Positions 47,742 through 57,363 are shown, counted from the stretch's first letter. The stretch is 64,000 nucleotides of DNA from Burkholderia puraquae (GCF_002099195.1 NZ_NBYX01000013.1:124001-188000), one strand, 5' to 3'. Program-made: numbers and translations. Notes: generated by a model not told the origin, from the sequence alone.

Positions 47742-48296
47742 ATGGCAAGCAAAAGCGTCGTGATCGAGGTGAAGGAAATCACCCTCGCCATCGAACTGAT
47801 CGAACTGGGCGCCCGGCTGCAGCTGCTGGAAGCGGAGACGAGCCTGTCGCGGGATCGTCTGATCAAGCTGTACAAGGAACTGAAGGGCGTGTCGCCGCCG
47901 AAGGGGATGCTGCCGTTCTCGACCGACTGGTTCATGACGTGGCAGCCGAACATCCATTCGTCGCTGTTCTACAACATCTACCGGTTCATGCAGGACCACG
48001 GCCGCTGCGAGCCGATCCAGTCGATCGTGAAGGCGTATCGGCTCTACCAGGAGCACGTGAACCTGTCCGGCGACGAGGCCGCGCTGAGCCTCACCCGTGC
48101 ATGGACGCTCGTGCGCTTCTTCGATTCGGGGATGCTGCAGATGACCTCGTGCACGCGCTGCGGCGGCCATTTCGTCGCGCATGCGCATGATCCACATCAA
48201 GGTTTCGTCTGCGGCCTCTGCCAGCCGCCGTCGCGCGCGGGCAAGACCCGCAAGGCCGCCGCCGCGCGCGCCGAACTGGCCGCCGCCGCGGCCTGA
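47742..48296 (+). CDS. flhC: Flagellar master regulator FlhC
   Basis: 184 residues from ATG at 47742; a 27-residue upstream extension is not supported. IELIELGARLQLLEAETSLSRDRL opens the conserved FlhC fold, WFMTWQPNIHSSLFYNIY is the most conserved block, and the C-terminal zinc site uses two cysteine pairs: TSCTRCGGHFV and GFVCGLCQPP. The C-terminus has an Ala/Arg/Lys-rich tail. It makes the DNA-contacting FlhD4C2 complex with FlhD. Confidence 0.97.
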   Translation: MASKSVVIEVKEITLAIELIELGARLQLLEAETSLSRDRLIKLYKELKGVSPPKGMLPFSTDWFMTWQPNIHSSLFYNIYRFMQDHGRCEPIQSIVKAYRLYQEHVNLSGDEAALSLTRAWTLVRFFDSGMLQMTSCTRCGGHFVAHAHDPHQGFVCGLCQPPSRAGKTRKAAAARAELAAAAA

Positions 48297-48402
48297 GCGC
48301 CGGGTCGGGCAGGGCCGGGCAGGGCGCGAGCAGCCGCGCCGGGCGGCCCGAATCGTCTGCGAATTGCTGGTAAACACCGTCGGGCCGCCGCCGGGCGGCC
48401 GC

Positions 48403-48429
48403 GAAAGTTTTCCTGCCGACTGCCGTAAA
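48403..48429 (+). promoter_or_regulatory. Sigma-28 (FliA) promoter of the motA-che operon
   Basis: GAAAGTTT (48403-48410), exactly 11 bp, then GCCGTAAA (48422-48429), compared with TAAAGTTT-N11-GCCGATAA. Spacing is perfect and 7/8 plus 6/8 bases match. The start would fall about 40 bp before motA, placing motor and chemotaxis genes in the late flagellar class. Confidence 0.85.
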
Positions 48430-48476
48430 CCTGTTTAACGGCGGTCTCCCCGCCGGTCATTCGTGAGGGACAGGCA

Positions 48477-49337
48477 GTGCTGATTATCGTGGGAACACTC
48501 GTGACGCTGTTGTCCGTCTTCGGCGGTTATGCGCTGGCAGGCGGGCATCTGGGCGCCTTGATCCAGCCCGTCGAGATCCTGATGATCGTGGGCGCCGGTG
48601 TCGGCGCGTTCATCCTCGGCAATGGCGGCAAGACCATCAAGGCCACGCTGCGCGTGCTGCCGACGCTCTTCAAGGGCTCGAAATACACGAAGGATGTCTA
48701 CATGGAGCTGATGGCGCTTCTTTACGTGCTGCTCGCGAAGGCACGCAAGGAAGGCACGCTCACGCTCGAGGCCGACATCGACGATCCGGAAAAGAGCCCG
48801 ATCTTCACGCAATACCCGAAGATCCTCGCCGATCACCACATCGTCGAATTCCTGACCGACTACCTGCGCCTGATGGTGGGCGGCAACATGAACGCGTTCG
48901 AGATCGAAAGCCTGATGGACGAGGAGATCGAGACGCACCACGCGGAAGGCGAAGGCCCCGCGCACGCGCTGATGCGGGTCGGCGACGCGATGCCGGCGTT
49001 CGGCATCGTCGCGGCCGTGATGGGCGTCGTGCACACGATGGCATCCGCCGACAAGCCGCCCGCGGTGCTCGGCGCGATGATCGCGCAGGCGCTGGTCGGC
49101 ACGTTCCTCGGGATCCTGCTGTCGTACGGGCTGATCGGGCCGCTCGCGAGCCTCGCGGAGCAGCGCGTCGCCGAATCGACCAAGATGTTCCAGTGCATCA
49201 AGGTGACGATCCTCGCGACGCTGAACGGTTATGCGCCGGCCATTGCGGTCGAGTTCGGCCGCAAGGTGCTGTTCTCGACCGAGCGGCCGTCGTTTTCCGA
49301 GCTCGAAGAGCACGTGCGCCGCGTGAAGGCGAAGTGA
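48477..49337 (+). CDS. motA: Flagellar motor stator protein MotA
   Basis: 286 residues from GTG at 48477. Four hydrophobic segments: 1-23, 29-50, about 171-192 and 200-222, with the large cytosolic loop carrying the charged residues that touch the rotor. The loop region AHALMRVGDAMPAFGIVAAVMGVVHTM precedes the third membrane segment, as in the proton-driven MotA family. It forms the 5:2 stator with MotB, which follows 13 bp later. Confidence 0.97.
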   Translation: MLIIVGTLVTLLSVFGGYALAGGHLGALIQPVEILMIVGAGVGAFILGNGGKTIKATLRVLPTLFKGSKYTKDVYMELMALLYVLLAKARKEGTLTLEADIDDPEKSPIFTQYPKILADHHIVEFLTDYLRLMVGGNMNAFEIESLMDEEIETHHAEGEGPAHALMRVGDAMPAFGIVAAVMGVVHTMASADKPPAVLGAMIAQALVGTFLGILLSYGLIGPLASLAEQRVAESTKMFQCIKVTILATLNGYAPAIAVEFGRKVLFSTERPSFSELEEHVRRVKAK

Positions 49338-49350
49338 CGCGGAGCGACCG

Positions 49351-50379
49351 ATGAGCAAGAGCAAGGACCGCGCAATCGTCGTCAAGCGGGTGGCCCCGGC
49401 GAAGAAGGGCCACCACGGCGGCGCATGGAAGCTCGCGTATGCGGACTTCATGACCGCGATGATGGCGTTCTTCCTGCTGATGTGGCTGCTGAGCTCGGTC
49501 ACGCCGGTGCAGCTGAAGGGGATCGCCGAATACTTCAACACGCCGCTGAAGGCCGCGCTGTTCGGCAGCGGCGACCGCAGCTCGCAGGATTCCAGCATCA
49601 TCAACGGCGGCGGCCGCGACCTGTCGAGCGTCGACGCCGGCACGCTGCGCCGCACCGACGGCACGACGCAGCTCGCCGAACGCCTCGCGAAGATGGGCGA
49701 CGAGCATTCCCGGTCGCAGGCGCAGACCGCGCAGGCCGCTCAGGACCGGCTCGAGCAGGCGCGCCTGCACGACCTGCAGATCAAGCTGATGGCCGCGATC
49801 GAGGCCAACCCGACGCTGCGCCAGTTCAAGCAGCAGATCCGCATCGACTCCACGCTGATGGGGCTGCGCATCGAGATCGTCGATTCGCAGAAGCGGCCGA
49901 TGTTCGCGATGTCGAGCGACCACGTCGAGCCGTACATGCGCGACATCCTGCGCGAGATCGGCAAGACGCTGAACGACGTGCCGAACCGGATCATCGTCCA
50001 GGGCCACACCGACGCCGTGCCGTACGCGGGCGGCGAGGGCGGTTACAGCAACTGGGAGCTGTCGGCCGACCGCGCGAACGCGTCGCGCCGCGAGCTGATC
50101 GCGGGCGGCATGGGCGAGGCGAAGGTGCTGCGCGTGCTCGGCCTCGCGTCGACGCAGAACCTGAACAAGGCCGACCCGCTCGATCCGGAAAACCGCCGGA
50201 TCAGCGTGATCGTGCTGAACCGCAAATCCGAAGAGGCGCTGATGCGCGACGATGCGACGACCACGACGCTGTCGGCCGATGCGGCCGGCTCGCAGCAGCT
50301 CGCGCAGCAGCTGGCCGGCCCGGCGCCGGCCGTGCGCCCGGCGCTCGCCGCGTCCGCCGTCGCCGTGCCGAAACCCTGA
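49351..50379 (+). CDS. motB: Flagellar motor stator protein MotB
   Basis: 342 residues. One membrane helix near 30-50, WKLAYADFMTAMMAFFLLMW, contains the proton-carrying Asp. The plug region follows, then the OmpA-like peptidoglycan-binding domain with IIVQGHTDAVPYAGG and NWELSADRANASRRELI (TDxxP-N-x2LSxxRA motif). A low-complexity Ala/Pro tail of about 40 residues ends the protein. Stator unit with MotA, anchored to the wall. Confidence 0.97.
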   Translation: MSKSKDRAIVVKRVAPAKKGHHGGAWKLAYADFMTAMMAFFLLMWLLSSVTPVQLKGIAEYFNTPLKAALFGSGDRSSQDSSIINGGGRDLSSVDAGTLRRTDGTTQLAERLAKMGDEHSRSQAQTAQAAQDRLEQARLHDLQIKLMAAIEANPTLRQFKQQIRIDSTLMGLRIEIVDSQKRPMFAMSSDHVEPYMRDILREIGKTLNDVPNRIIVQGHTDAVPYAGGEGGYSNWELSADRANASRRELIAGGMGEAKVLRVLGLASTQNLNKADPLDPENRRISVIVLNRKSEEALMRDDATTTTLSADAAGSQQLAQQLAGPAPAVRPALAASAVAVPKP

Positions 50380-50403
50380 CGTTTACGAGATTCCGAGACA
50401 GAC

Positions 50404-50781
50404 ATGATCCGAACCATTCTCGCCATCGACGACTCCGCGACCATGCGTGCGCTGCTCCAGGCAACGCTGGCGCAGGCCGGGTACGACGTGACGGTGGCGC
50501 CGGACGGCGAGGCCGGCTTCGACCTGGCGGCCACCGTGCCGTACGACCTGGTGCTGACCGACCAGAACATGCCGCGCAAGAGCGGGCTCGAAGTGATCGC
50601 CGCGCTGCGCAAGCTGACCGCCTACACGGAAACGCCGATCCTCGTGCTGACGACGGAAGGCAGCGACGCATTCAAGGACGCCGCGCGCGACGCGGGCGCG
50701 ACCGGCTGGATCGAGAAGCCGATCGACCCCGCCGTGCTGGTCGACCTGGTCGCGACGCTGTCCGAGCCGGCCGCTTCCTGA
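50404..50781 (+). CDS. CheY-like response regulator (first copy)
   Basis: 125-residue single receiver domain. Acidic pocket Asp9-Asp10, phospho-acceptor Asp53 in DLVLTDQNMP, conserved Thr near 83 and Lys near 104 (IEKPID). It lies between motB and cheA, as in other Burkholderia and Ralstonia clusters. It may be the phosphate sink or an alternative regulator rather than the motor-binding CheY, which is more likely the copy at 58519 beside cheZ. The Trp after the receiver Thr region differs from classic CheY. Confidence 0.93.
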   Translation: MIRTILAIDDSATMRALLQATLAQAGYDVTVAPDGEAGFDLAATVPYDLVLTDQNMPRKSGLEVIAALRKLTAYTETPILVLTTEGSDAFKDAARDAGATGWIEKPIDPAVLVDLVATLSEPAAS

Positions 50782-50814
50782 CATTCACGCGACGCATTCA
50801 ACCCGGGACCGGGC

Positions 50815-53070
50815 ATGACTCTCGACATCACTCAGTTCTACCAGACATTTTTCGACGAAGCGGACGAGCTGCTCGCGCAGATGGAGCAGTTGCTGCTGAA
50901 CCTCGACGTCGGCTCGCCCGACCCCGAGGATCTGGCCGCGATCTTCCGCGCCGCGCATTCGATCAAGGGCGGCGCGGCGACGTTCGGCTTTTCCGCGCTG
51001 ACCGATACGACGCACATCCTCGAATCGCTGCTCGACCGCGCGCGCAACCATGAGCTGACGCTGACCAAGGAAATGGTCGACGCGTTCCTCGAGACCAAGG
51101 ACGTGCTGTCCGACCAGCTCGTCGACTACCGCGCGAGCGCCGAACCGGACGCGGCAGCCGCCGCGACGATCTGCGCGAAGCTCGAGCGGCTGAAGGTCGA
51201 GAGCGGTGCGGGTACGCCGGCGGCCGCCGCGGCTGCGCCCGCGGCGCCGGTCGCTGCCGTCGTCGCACCGGCTGCTTTGGTCGCGGAACCGGCTGCCAGC
51301 GACGATCGCGCGCCCGACCACGTGGTCGAGCAGGCCGTCGCGGCTGCGCATCCGGCGGCCGACGCAGGCGATGGCGAAGGCGGCCCGCACCTGAAGATCA
51401 CGCTCGTGGGCGTCGATGCGAAGGATCGCGAACTGCTCACCGAAGAACTCGGCAACCTCGGCCGGATCGTGGGCCGCGAGGAAGTCGGCGCCGACCTGAC
51501 GCTGTGGGTCGAATCGGACGTGCCGTCCGACGACATCGTCGCCGTGTGCTGCTTCGTGATCGACGAAAGTCAGATCCGCGTCGGGCGTGGCACGGCGCCG
51601 GCCGCGCCGGCTGCCGCGCAGGACGCCGCAGCACCGGCTGCAGCACCGGCCGCCGCTGCGCAACCGGTGCGCGCCGAGGTATTCGCGCCGCAGGCCGCGG
51701 CACCGCAACCGGCCGCACCGGCGCCGGCGCCCGCCGAGCCGGCAGCCGCCGCCACGCAACCGCAGCAACCGCAGCCCGCCCAAGCACACACCGACCACGC
51801 ACCGCAGGCCGCCGCGCATCACGACGACAAGCGCGCGCGCCCGGCCGCCGCGGCCGCATCGGGCGCCGAAGGCAGCTCGATCCGTGTCGGCGTCGAGAAG
51901 GTCGACCAGCTGATCAACCTGGTCGGCGAGCTCGTGATCACGCAGGCAATGCTCGCGGAAACCGCGAGCGCGTTCGATCCGGCGCTGCACGACCGCCTGT
52001 TCAACGGGATGGCGCAGCTCGAGCGCAACGCGCGCGACCTGCAGGAAGCCGTGATGTCGATCCGCATGATGCCGATGGACTACGTGTTCAGCCGCTTCCC
52101 GCGGCTCGTGCGAGACCTCGCCGGCAAGCTCGGCAAGCAGGTCGAGCTCGTCACGTTCGGCCAGGCGACCGAGCTCGACAAGAGCCTGATCGAACGGATC
52201 ATCGATCCGCTCACGCACCTCGTGCGCAACAGCCTCGACCACGGGATCGAAACCGTCGACAAGCGCGTCGCCGCCGGCAAGGACGCGGTCGGCCAGTTGG
52301 TGCTGTCGGCCGCGCATCACGGCGGCAACATCGTGATCGAGGTGAGCGACGACGGCGCGGGCCTGAACCGCGAGCGGATCCTCGCGAAGGCCGCGAAGCA
52401 GGGCATGCAGGTGTCCGACAACATCAGCGACGACGAAGTCTGGCAGCTGATCTTCGCGCCGGGCTTCTCGACTGCCGAGACGGTGACCGACGTGTCGGGC
52501 CGCGGCGTCGGGATGGACGTCGTGAAGCGCAACATCCAGTCGATGGGCGGCCATGTCGAGATCACGTCGCAGGCCGGCCGCGGCACGACCACGCGGATCG
52601 TGCTGCCGCTGACGCTCGCGATCCTCGACGGGATGTCGGTGAAGGTCGGCAACGAGATCTTCATCCTGCCGCTGAACTTCGTGATGGAGTCGCTGCAGCC
52701 GTCGAACGACGACATCTACACGGTCGGCAACGGCGAACGCGTGGTGCGCGTGCGCGGCGAATACCTGCCGCTCGTCGCATTGCACGAAGTGTTCTCGGTC
52801 GAGGACGCGCGCACCGACCCGACCCAGGGGATCGTCACGATCATGGAAACCGAGGGGCGCCGCTTCGCGATGCTGATCGACGAACTGGTCGGCCAGCAGC
52901 AGGTGGTCGTGAAGAACCTCGAAACCAACTACCGCAAGGTGCACGGCATCTCGGCGGCAACCATCCTCGGCGACGGCAGCGTCGCGCTGATCGTCGACGT
53001 CGCGGCGCTGAACCGCGAAACCCGTGCGACGCACGGCGCCCGTGCCGGCGCCGAGCTCGCGATGTTCTGA
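50815..53070 (+). CDS. cheA: Chemotaxis histidine kinase CheA
   Basis: 751 residues. P1 domain with the phospho-accepting His48 in FRAAHSIKGGAATFGF; a P2-like region near 195-260; an Ala/Pro/Gln-rich linker of about 90 residues; P3 dimerisation from about 360; P4 kinase with the N-box (VRNSLDHGIE), G1 (EVSDDGAGLNRERI), and G2 (GRGVGMDVVKRNI) motifs; and the C-terminal P5 regulatory domain (CheW-like). It transfers phosphate to CheY and CheB. Both low-complexity linkers are typical of high-GC relatives. Confidence 0.97.
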   Translation: MTLDITQFYQTFFDEADELLAQMEQLLLNLDVGSPDPEDLAAIFRAAHSIKGGAATFGFSALTDTTHILESLLDRARNHELTLTKEMVDAFLETKDVLSDQLVDYRASAEPDAAAAATICAKLERLKVESGAGTPAAAAAAPAAPVAAVVAPAALVAEPAASDDRAPDHVVEQAVAAAHPAADAGDGEGGPHLKITLVGVDAKDRELLTEELGNLGRIVGREEVGADLTLWVESDVPSDDIVAVCCFVIDESQIRVGRGTAPAAPAAAQDAAAPAAAPAAAAQPVRAEVFAPQAAAPQPAAPAPAPAEPAAAATQPQQPQPAQAHTDHAPQAAAHHDDKRARPAAAAASGAEGSSIRVGVEKVDQLINLVGELVITQAMLAETASAFDPALHDRLFNGMAQLERNARDLQEAVMSIRMMPMDYVFSRFPRLVRDLAGKLGKQVELVTFGQATELDKSLIERIIDPLTHLVRNSLDHGIETVDKRVAAGKDAVGQLVLSAAHHGGNIVIEVSDDGAGLNRERILAKAAKQGMQVSDNISDDEVWQLIFAPGFSTAETVTDVSGRGVGMDVVKRNIQSMGGHVEITSQAGRGTTTRIVLPLTLAILDGMSVKVGNEIFILPLNFVMESLQPSNDDIYTVGNGERVVRVRGEYLPLVALHEVFSVEDARTDPTQGIVTIMETEGRRFAMLIDELVGQQQVVVKNLETNYRKVHGISAATILGDGSVALIVDVAALNRETRATHGARAGAELAMF

Positions 53071-53103
53071 TGTCTCTCGCCATTCAACCGATTGGGGGCA
53101 AAC

Positions 53104-53637
53104 GTGTCTGCTGAAGTCCAAATGATCAATCCGGCCGCGGCGAACGCGGCGACGAGCCGCCGCGACGCGGCGCAAGGCGATGCGGCGGGACAGGAATTCC
53201 TCGTGTTCACGCTCGGCGACGAGGAATACGGGATCGACATCCTGAAGGTGCAGGAAATCCGCGGCTACGACAGCGTCACGCGCATCGCGAACGCGCCGGA
53301 ATTCATCAAGGGCGTGATCAACCTGCGCGGGATCATCGTGCCGATCGTCGACATGCGGATCAAGTTCCATCTCGGCCGCGTCGAGTACGACCACCAGACC
53401 GTCGTGATCATCCTGAACGTCGCGCATCGCGTGGTCGGGATGGTGGTCGACGGCGTGTCGGACGTGCTGACGCTGCAGACCGACCAGATCATGCCGGCGC
53501 CGGAATTCGGCGCGACGCTGACGACCGAGTACCTGACGGGCCTCGGCACGGTCGACGGCCGGATGCTGATCCTGATGGACATCGAGAAGCTGATGTCGAG
53601 CCGTGAAATGGCGCTGATCGAGACGCTCGGCGGGTAA
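53104..53637 (+). CDS. cheW: Chemotaxis coupling protein CheW
   Basis: 177 residues from GTG at 53104; GGGGG at 53094-53098 is the ribosome site, which excludes the TTG at 53092. A disordered N-terminus of about 30 residues precedes the SH3-like CheW fold: FLVFTLGDEEYGIDILKVQEIRGY and FIKGVINLRGIIVPIVDMR are the family blocks. It links CheA to receptors such as the MCP encoded next. Confidence 0.96.
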   Translation: MSAEVQMINPAAANAATSRRDAAQGDAAGQEFLVFTLGDEEYGIDILKVQEIRGYDSVTRIANAPEFIKGVINLRGIIVPIVDMRIKFHLGRVEYDHQTVVIILNVAHRVVGMVVDGVSDVLTLQTDQIMPAPEFGATLTTEYLTGLGTVDGRMLILMDIEKLMSSREMALIETLGG

Positions 53638-53674
53638 GTGCGCCGCGCGCGCAGGAATTTCGGGAGAATCTGCA

Positions 53675-55654
53675 ATGTTGCATAACTGGTCGATCCGCAC
53701 GACGCTCACGGCGGTCGGACTCATTCTCGTGGCGCTGGCCGCAGCCGTCGGCGGGCTCGGCCTGTACGCGCTGAATCACGCGAGCCGCTCGCTCGACGAG
53801 ATCGCGCACGTCGACCTGCCGGCGATCCATACGCTCGACGACACGTCGTCGTACCTGCTGCGCGCGCGCGTGTCGCTCGACCGCTTCCGTTCGCTGACGG
53901 AAGCGGGCAACACGGCCGACGCGGCCAAGGTGCTCGACCGTGCGCAGGAGCTGTATGCGAAGTCGAACCAGAACTGGCAGGCGTTCCAGTCGACGCCGAA
54001 GTTCGGCGTCGAGCAGGCGCTCGTCGACGAACTGGCCGCTCGCTACACGACGATCGTGAAGGAAGGCGTCGAGCCCGAGTTCGCGGCCGCGCGCGCGGGC
54101 GACATGGCCGCGTACCACGCGGTGGCCGATACCAAGATCAGCCCGATGTTCGTCGCGTACGACCAGGCCGCGGCAGCCGTGGTCGCGTCGCTGCAGAAGC
54201 GCGCGGAAGATCGCCAGGCCGCGACGCAATCGCAGATCTCGCTGATGATCGGGCTGATCGCGGCCGGCATCGCGATCGCGTTCGTCGTCGTGATCGCGAT
54301 CCGCTTCGCGATGCGCGGGCTGATCGTGCAGCCGCTGGAAGACGCAATCGCGCACTTCGAGCGCATCGCCGGCGGCGACCTCACGCAGCCGGTCAACGTG
54401 TTCAGCACGAACGAGATCGGCCGCCTGTTCGGCGGCATCAAGCGGATGCAGGACGCCGTCACGACGATGGTGCAGGCCGTCCATCGCGGCACCGAGTCGA
54501 TCGACGTCGGCGCGCGCGAGATCGCGACCGGCAACATCGACCTGTCGCAGCGTACCGAGGAGCAGGCCGCGTCGCTGCAGGAAACCGCGTCGAGCATGGA
54601 GCAGCTGACGGGCACCGTGCGCCAGAACGCGGAGAACGCGCGGCAGGCCAGCCAGCTCGCGGTGAACGCATCGGACATCGCGACGCAGGGCGGCGACGTG
54701 GTCGGCCAGGTCGTGTCGACGATGCAGGACATCGCGGCGAGCTCGGGCAAGGTCGTCGACATCATCGGCACGATCGAAGGCATCGCGTTCCAGACCAACA
54801 TCCTCGCGCTGAACGCGGCGGTCGAAGCCGCCCGCGCGGGCGAACAGGGCCGCGGCTTCGCGGTGGTCGCGGGTGAAGTGCGCTCGCTTGCGCAGCGCAG
54901 CGCGAGTGCCGCGAAGGAAATCAAGCAGCTGATCGGCGATTCGGCCGAGAAGGTCGAAAGCGGGTCGGCGCTCGTGTCGCGCGCCGGCTCGACGATGGAC
55001 GAGATCGTGCAGGCCGTGCGCCGCGTGACCGACATCATGGGCGAGATCAGCGCCGCGTCGGACGAGCAGTCGACCGGCATCGAGCAGGTCAACCGCGCGG
55101 TCGGCCAGATGGATTCGGTCACGCAGCAGAACGCGGCGCTCGTCGAGCAGGCGGCCGCCGCGGCCGCGTCGCTCGAGGAGCAGACGCGCCAGATGAAGGC
55201 GATCGTGTCGGGCTGGCGCGTGATGGGCGGCATCGTGCTCGCGCCGTCGCGCGGTGTGGCGCGGCCGGTTGCGCGTGAGCCGGCGGCCGTGCCGGCGCTG
55301 ACGTCCGAGCCGCGTTTCGACGCAGCGCCGGCCGCCGCGCTGCCGTCCCCGCAGGCCGCCGCACAACCGGCACGGCGCGCCGCGCCGGCGCCGCGTACCG
55401 CCGCTGCGGCTGCCGCTGCATCGGGCACGGGTCACGAACCGAAGCGCGCGGCCGATGCCGGCGCGCACGCGCAGAAGGATGCACCGGCTTCCCGCGGCAC
55501 GGCTGCGGGCGGCTACGGGCCGCGTCTCGCGAAAACCGCCGCACCGGCCGACAAGCCGGCCGCGAAGCCTGCGCTCGTGCGCCCGGCGCTGAACGGCGAG
55601 AAGCCGGCGGCGGCCACGGCCGGCACGTCCGACGACGACTGGGAGACCTTCTAA
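53675..55654 (+). CDS. Methyl-accepting chemotaxis protein with a 4HB/Tar-like ligand domain
   Basis: 659 residues. Membrane helix 1 near 10-32, a periplasmic four-helix-type sensor of about 155 residues, membrane helix 2 near 190-212, a HAMP domain to about 266, and the cytoplasmic signalling coiled coil with the hairpin tip GIAFQTNILALNAAVEAARAG. An Ala/Pro-rich flexible tail ends in DWETF, the pentapeptide that tethers CheR and CheB in enteric major receptors. The ligand is not known. It is the only MCP in this operon. Confidence 0.95.
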   Translation: MLHNWSIRTTLTAVGLILVALAAAVGGLGLYALNHASRSLDEIAHVDLPAIHTLDDTSSYLLRARVSLDRFRSLTEAGNTADAAKVLDRAQELYAKSNQNWQAFQSTPKFGVEQALVDELAARYTTIVKEGVEPEFAAARAGDMAAYHAVADTKISPMFVAYDQAAAAVVASLQKRAEDRQAATQSQISLMIGLIAAGIAIAFVVVIAIRFAMRGLIVQPLEDAIAHFERIAGGDLTQPVNVFSTNEIGRLFGGIKRMQDAVTTMVQAVHRGTESIDVGAREIATGNIDLSQRTEEQAASLQETASSMEQLTGTVRQNAENARQASQLAVNASDIATQGGDVVGQVVSTMQDIAASSGKVVDIIGTIEGIAFQTNILALNAAVEAARAGEQGRGFAVVAGEVRSLAQRSASAAKEIKQLIGDSAEKVESGSALVSRAGSTMDEIVQAVRRVTDIMGEISAASDEQSTGIEQVNRAVGQMDSVTQQNAALVEQAAAAAASLEEQTRQMKAIVSGWRVMGGIVLAPSRGVARPVAREPAAVPALTSEPRFDAAPAAALPSPQAAAQPARRAAPAPRTAAAAAAASGTGHEPKRAADAGAHAQKDAPASRGTAAGGYGPRLAKTAAPADKPAAKPALVRPALNGEKPAAATAGTSDDDWETF

Positions 55655-55657
55655 ACC

Positions 55658-56641
55658 ATGCCGCACGCGCGCGCGCAGTTTCGACCCGATGCACCGGATG
55701 CCTCGCCTCGCGCGGGCGAGCCGGGGCGCGACTTCGCGTTCACGGGCGCGGATTTCGCACGCATTCGCGCGCTGATCCACCAACGCGCGGGGATCTCGCT
55801 GTCCGAGCACAAGCGCGACATGGCGTACAGCCGTCTCGCGCGGCGCTTGCGGGCACGCGGCCTCGACACGTTCCGCGACTACCTCGACCTGCTCGAGCAG
55901 GAAAACGATCCGCTCGAGTGGGAAGCGTTCACCAATGCGCTGACGACGAACCTGACCGCGTTCTTCCGCGAGTCGCACCACTTCCCGATCCTGTCGGATT
56001 TCGTGAAGGGGCGCCCGGCACCGGTATCGGTCTGGTGCTCGGCGGCGTCGACCGGCGAGGAGCCTTACTCGATCGCGATCACGCTGATCGAGGCGCTCGG
56101 CGAATCGGCCGCGCGCGGCGCGTCGATCCTCGCGACCGACCTCGACACGCAGGTGCTCGCGAAGGCGGAAGCCGGCATCTACACGTATGACCAGGTCAAG
56201 CACCTGGCACCCGAGCGGCTGAAGCGCTTCTTCCTGAAGGGCACGGGCGCGCAGGCCGGCCGCGTGAAGGTGCGCCCCGAGCTGCGCGCGATGATCCGCT
56301 TCGAGCAGCTGAACCTGACCGATGCGGATTACGGGATCGCGAAGCCGTTCGACGCGATCTTCTGCCGCAACGTGATGATCTATTTCGACAAGCCGACGCA
56401 GGGGCAGGTGCTGTCGCGCTTCGAGCCGCTCGTGAAGCCGGGCGGGCTGCTGTTCGCCGGCCATTCGGAAAACTTCACGTATGTCACGCAGGCGTTCCGG
56501 CTGCGCGGGCAGACGGTGTACGAACTGACGCGCGACGCCGCGCAGGGCACGCGGCTGCGTGGCGCGCAGGCGCCCGCGATGCCGTCTCCCGTGCGCGTGC
56601 ATGCCGCGGGCGCCGCATCAGCTCCTGGAGCGCGCAGATGA
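55658..56641 (+). CDS. cheR: Chemotaxis protein methyltransferase CheR
   Basis: 327 residues. An N-terminal helical domain from about 25 (DFARIRALIHQRAGISLSEHKRDM) binds the receptor, and the SAM-dependent methyltransferase domain has VWCSAASTGEEPYSIAITL (SAM site), ILATDLDTQVLAKA and DAIFCRNVMIYFDKPTQ. It methylates Glu residues of receptors. It starts 3 bp after the MCP stop and overlaps cheD by 4 bp. Confidence 0.97.
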   Translation: MPHARAQFRPDAPDASPRAGEPGRDFAFTGADFARIRALIHQRAGISLSEHKRDMAYSRLARRLRARGLDTFRDYLDLLEQENDPLEWEAFTNALTTNLTAFFRESHHFPILSDFVKGRPAPVSVWCSAASTGEEPYSIAITLIEALGESAARGASILATDLDTQVLAKAEAGIYTYDQVKHLAPERLKRFFLKGTGAQAGRVKVRPELRAMIRFEQLNLTDADYGIAKPFDAIFCRNVMIYFDKPTQGQVLSRFEPLVKPGGLLFAGHSENFTYVTQAFRLRGQTVYELTRDAAQGTRLRGAQAPAMPSPVRVHAAGAASAPGARR

Positions 56642-57363
56642 GCGCCCTGCCGATCGCAACCAATCGCTACTTCGACAACCACTTCGGCCGTCCCGGCGTG
56701 AAGCTGTTGCCGAACGAGTTCTACACGACGTCCGAGGACATGGTGCTGATGACCGTGCTCGGCTCGTGCGTCGCCGCGTGCCTGCACGACCCGTACGCGG
56801 GCATCGGCGGGATGAACCATTTCATGCTGCCGGACGACGGCGCCGATCCGGGCGCGGCCGCGTCGGAATCGATGCGCTACGGCGCGTATGCGATGGAAGT
56901 GCTGATCAACGAGATGATCAAGGCCGGCGGGCGCCGCGAACGCTTCGAGGCGAAGGTGTTCGGGGGCGCTGCCGTGCTGGCCGGGATGACGACGATCAAC
57001 ATCGGCGACCGCAACGCGGATTTCGTGCGCCGCTACCTGGCGCTCGAACGCATCCGCATCACGGCGGAAGACCTGCAGGGCGTGCACCCGCGCAAGGTCG
57101 CGTTCATGCCGAACAGCGGGCGCGCGATGGTGAAGAAGCTGCGGCTGCAGGTGCCGGGCGTCACCGAGCGCGAAGCCGCGCTCGCCCGCGAGGCCGATCG
57201 CGCCCGCGCCGCACGGCCGCGTCCGCAGGTCGAGCTGTTCGCGGCGAAGCGTCCGGCCCCGCCGCAGCCGGCTCGGCCGCGCATCGAGCTGTTCGGCGCG
57301 CGCAGCGCGGCGCCGGCCGGCGGCGTGCGGGCGGCGAATCTATCAAGAAAGCAGGAGGCATGA
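56638..57363 (+). CDS. cheD: Chemoreceptor glutamine deamidase CheD
   Basis: 241 residues. The catalytic triad region is VLGSCVAACLHDPYAGIGGMNHFMLP, with the nucleophile Cys and the His in MNHFM; VFGGAAVLAGM is another conserved block. Family members are about 160-200 residues; here an extra C-terminal part rich in Arg, Ala and Pro adds about 45. It deamidates Gln to Glu in receptors. It overlaps cheR and cheB by 4 bp at each end. Confidence 0.96.
   Translation: MSALPIATNRYFDNHFGRPGVKLLPNEFYTTSEDMVLMTVLGSCVAACLHDPYAGIGGMNHFMLPDDGADPGAAASESMRYGAYAMEVLINEMIKAGGRRERFEAKVFGGAAVLAGMTTINIGDRNADFVRRYLALERIRITAEDLQGVHPRKVAFMPNSGRAMVKKLRLQVPGVTEREAALAREADRARAARPRPQVELFAAKRPAPPQPARPRIELFGARSAAPAGGVRAANLSRKQEA

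Noticed and set aside
53489..56602. 1037-codon ORF on the minus strand
   Set aside because: It lies antisense to mcp and cheR, has the Arg/His-rich composition of shadow frames in high-GC DNA and no family resemblance.
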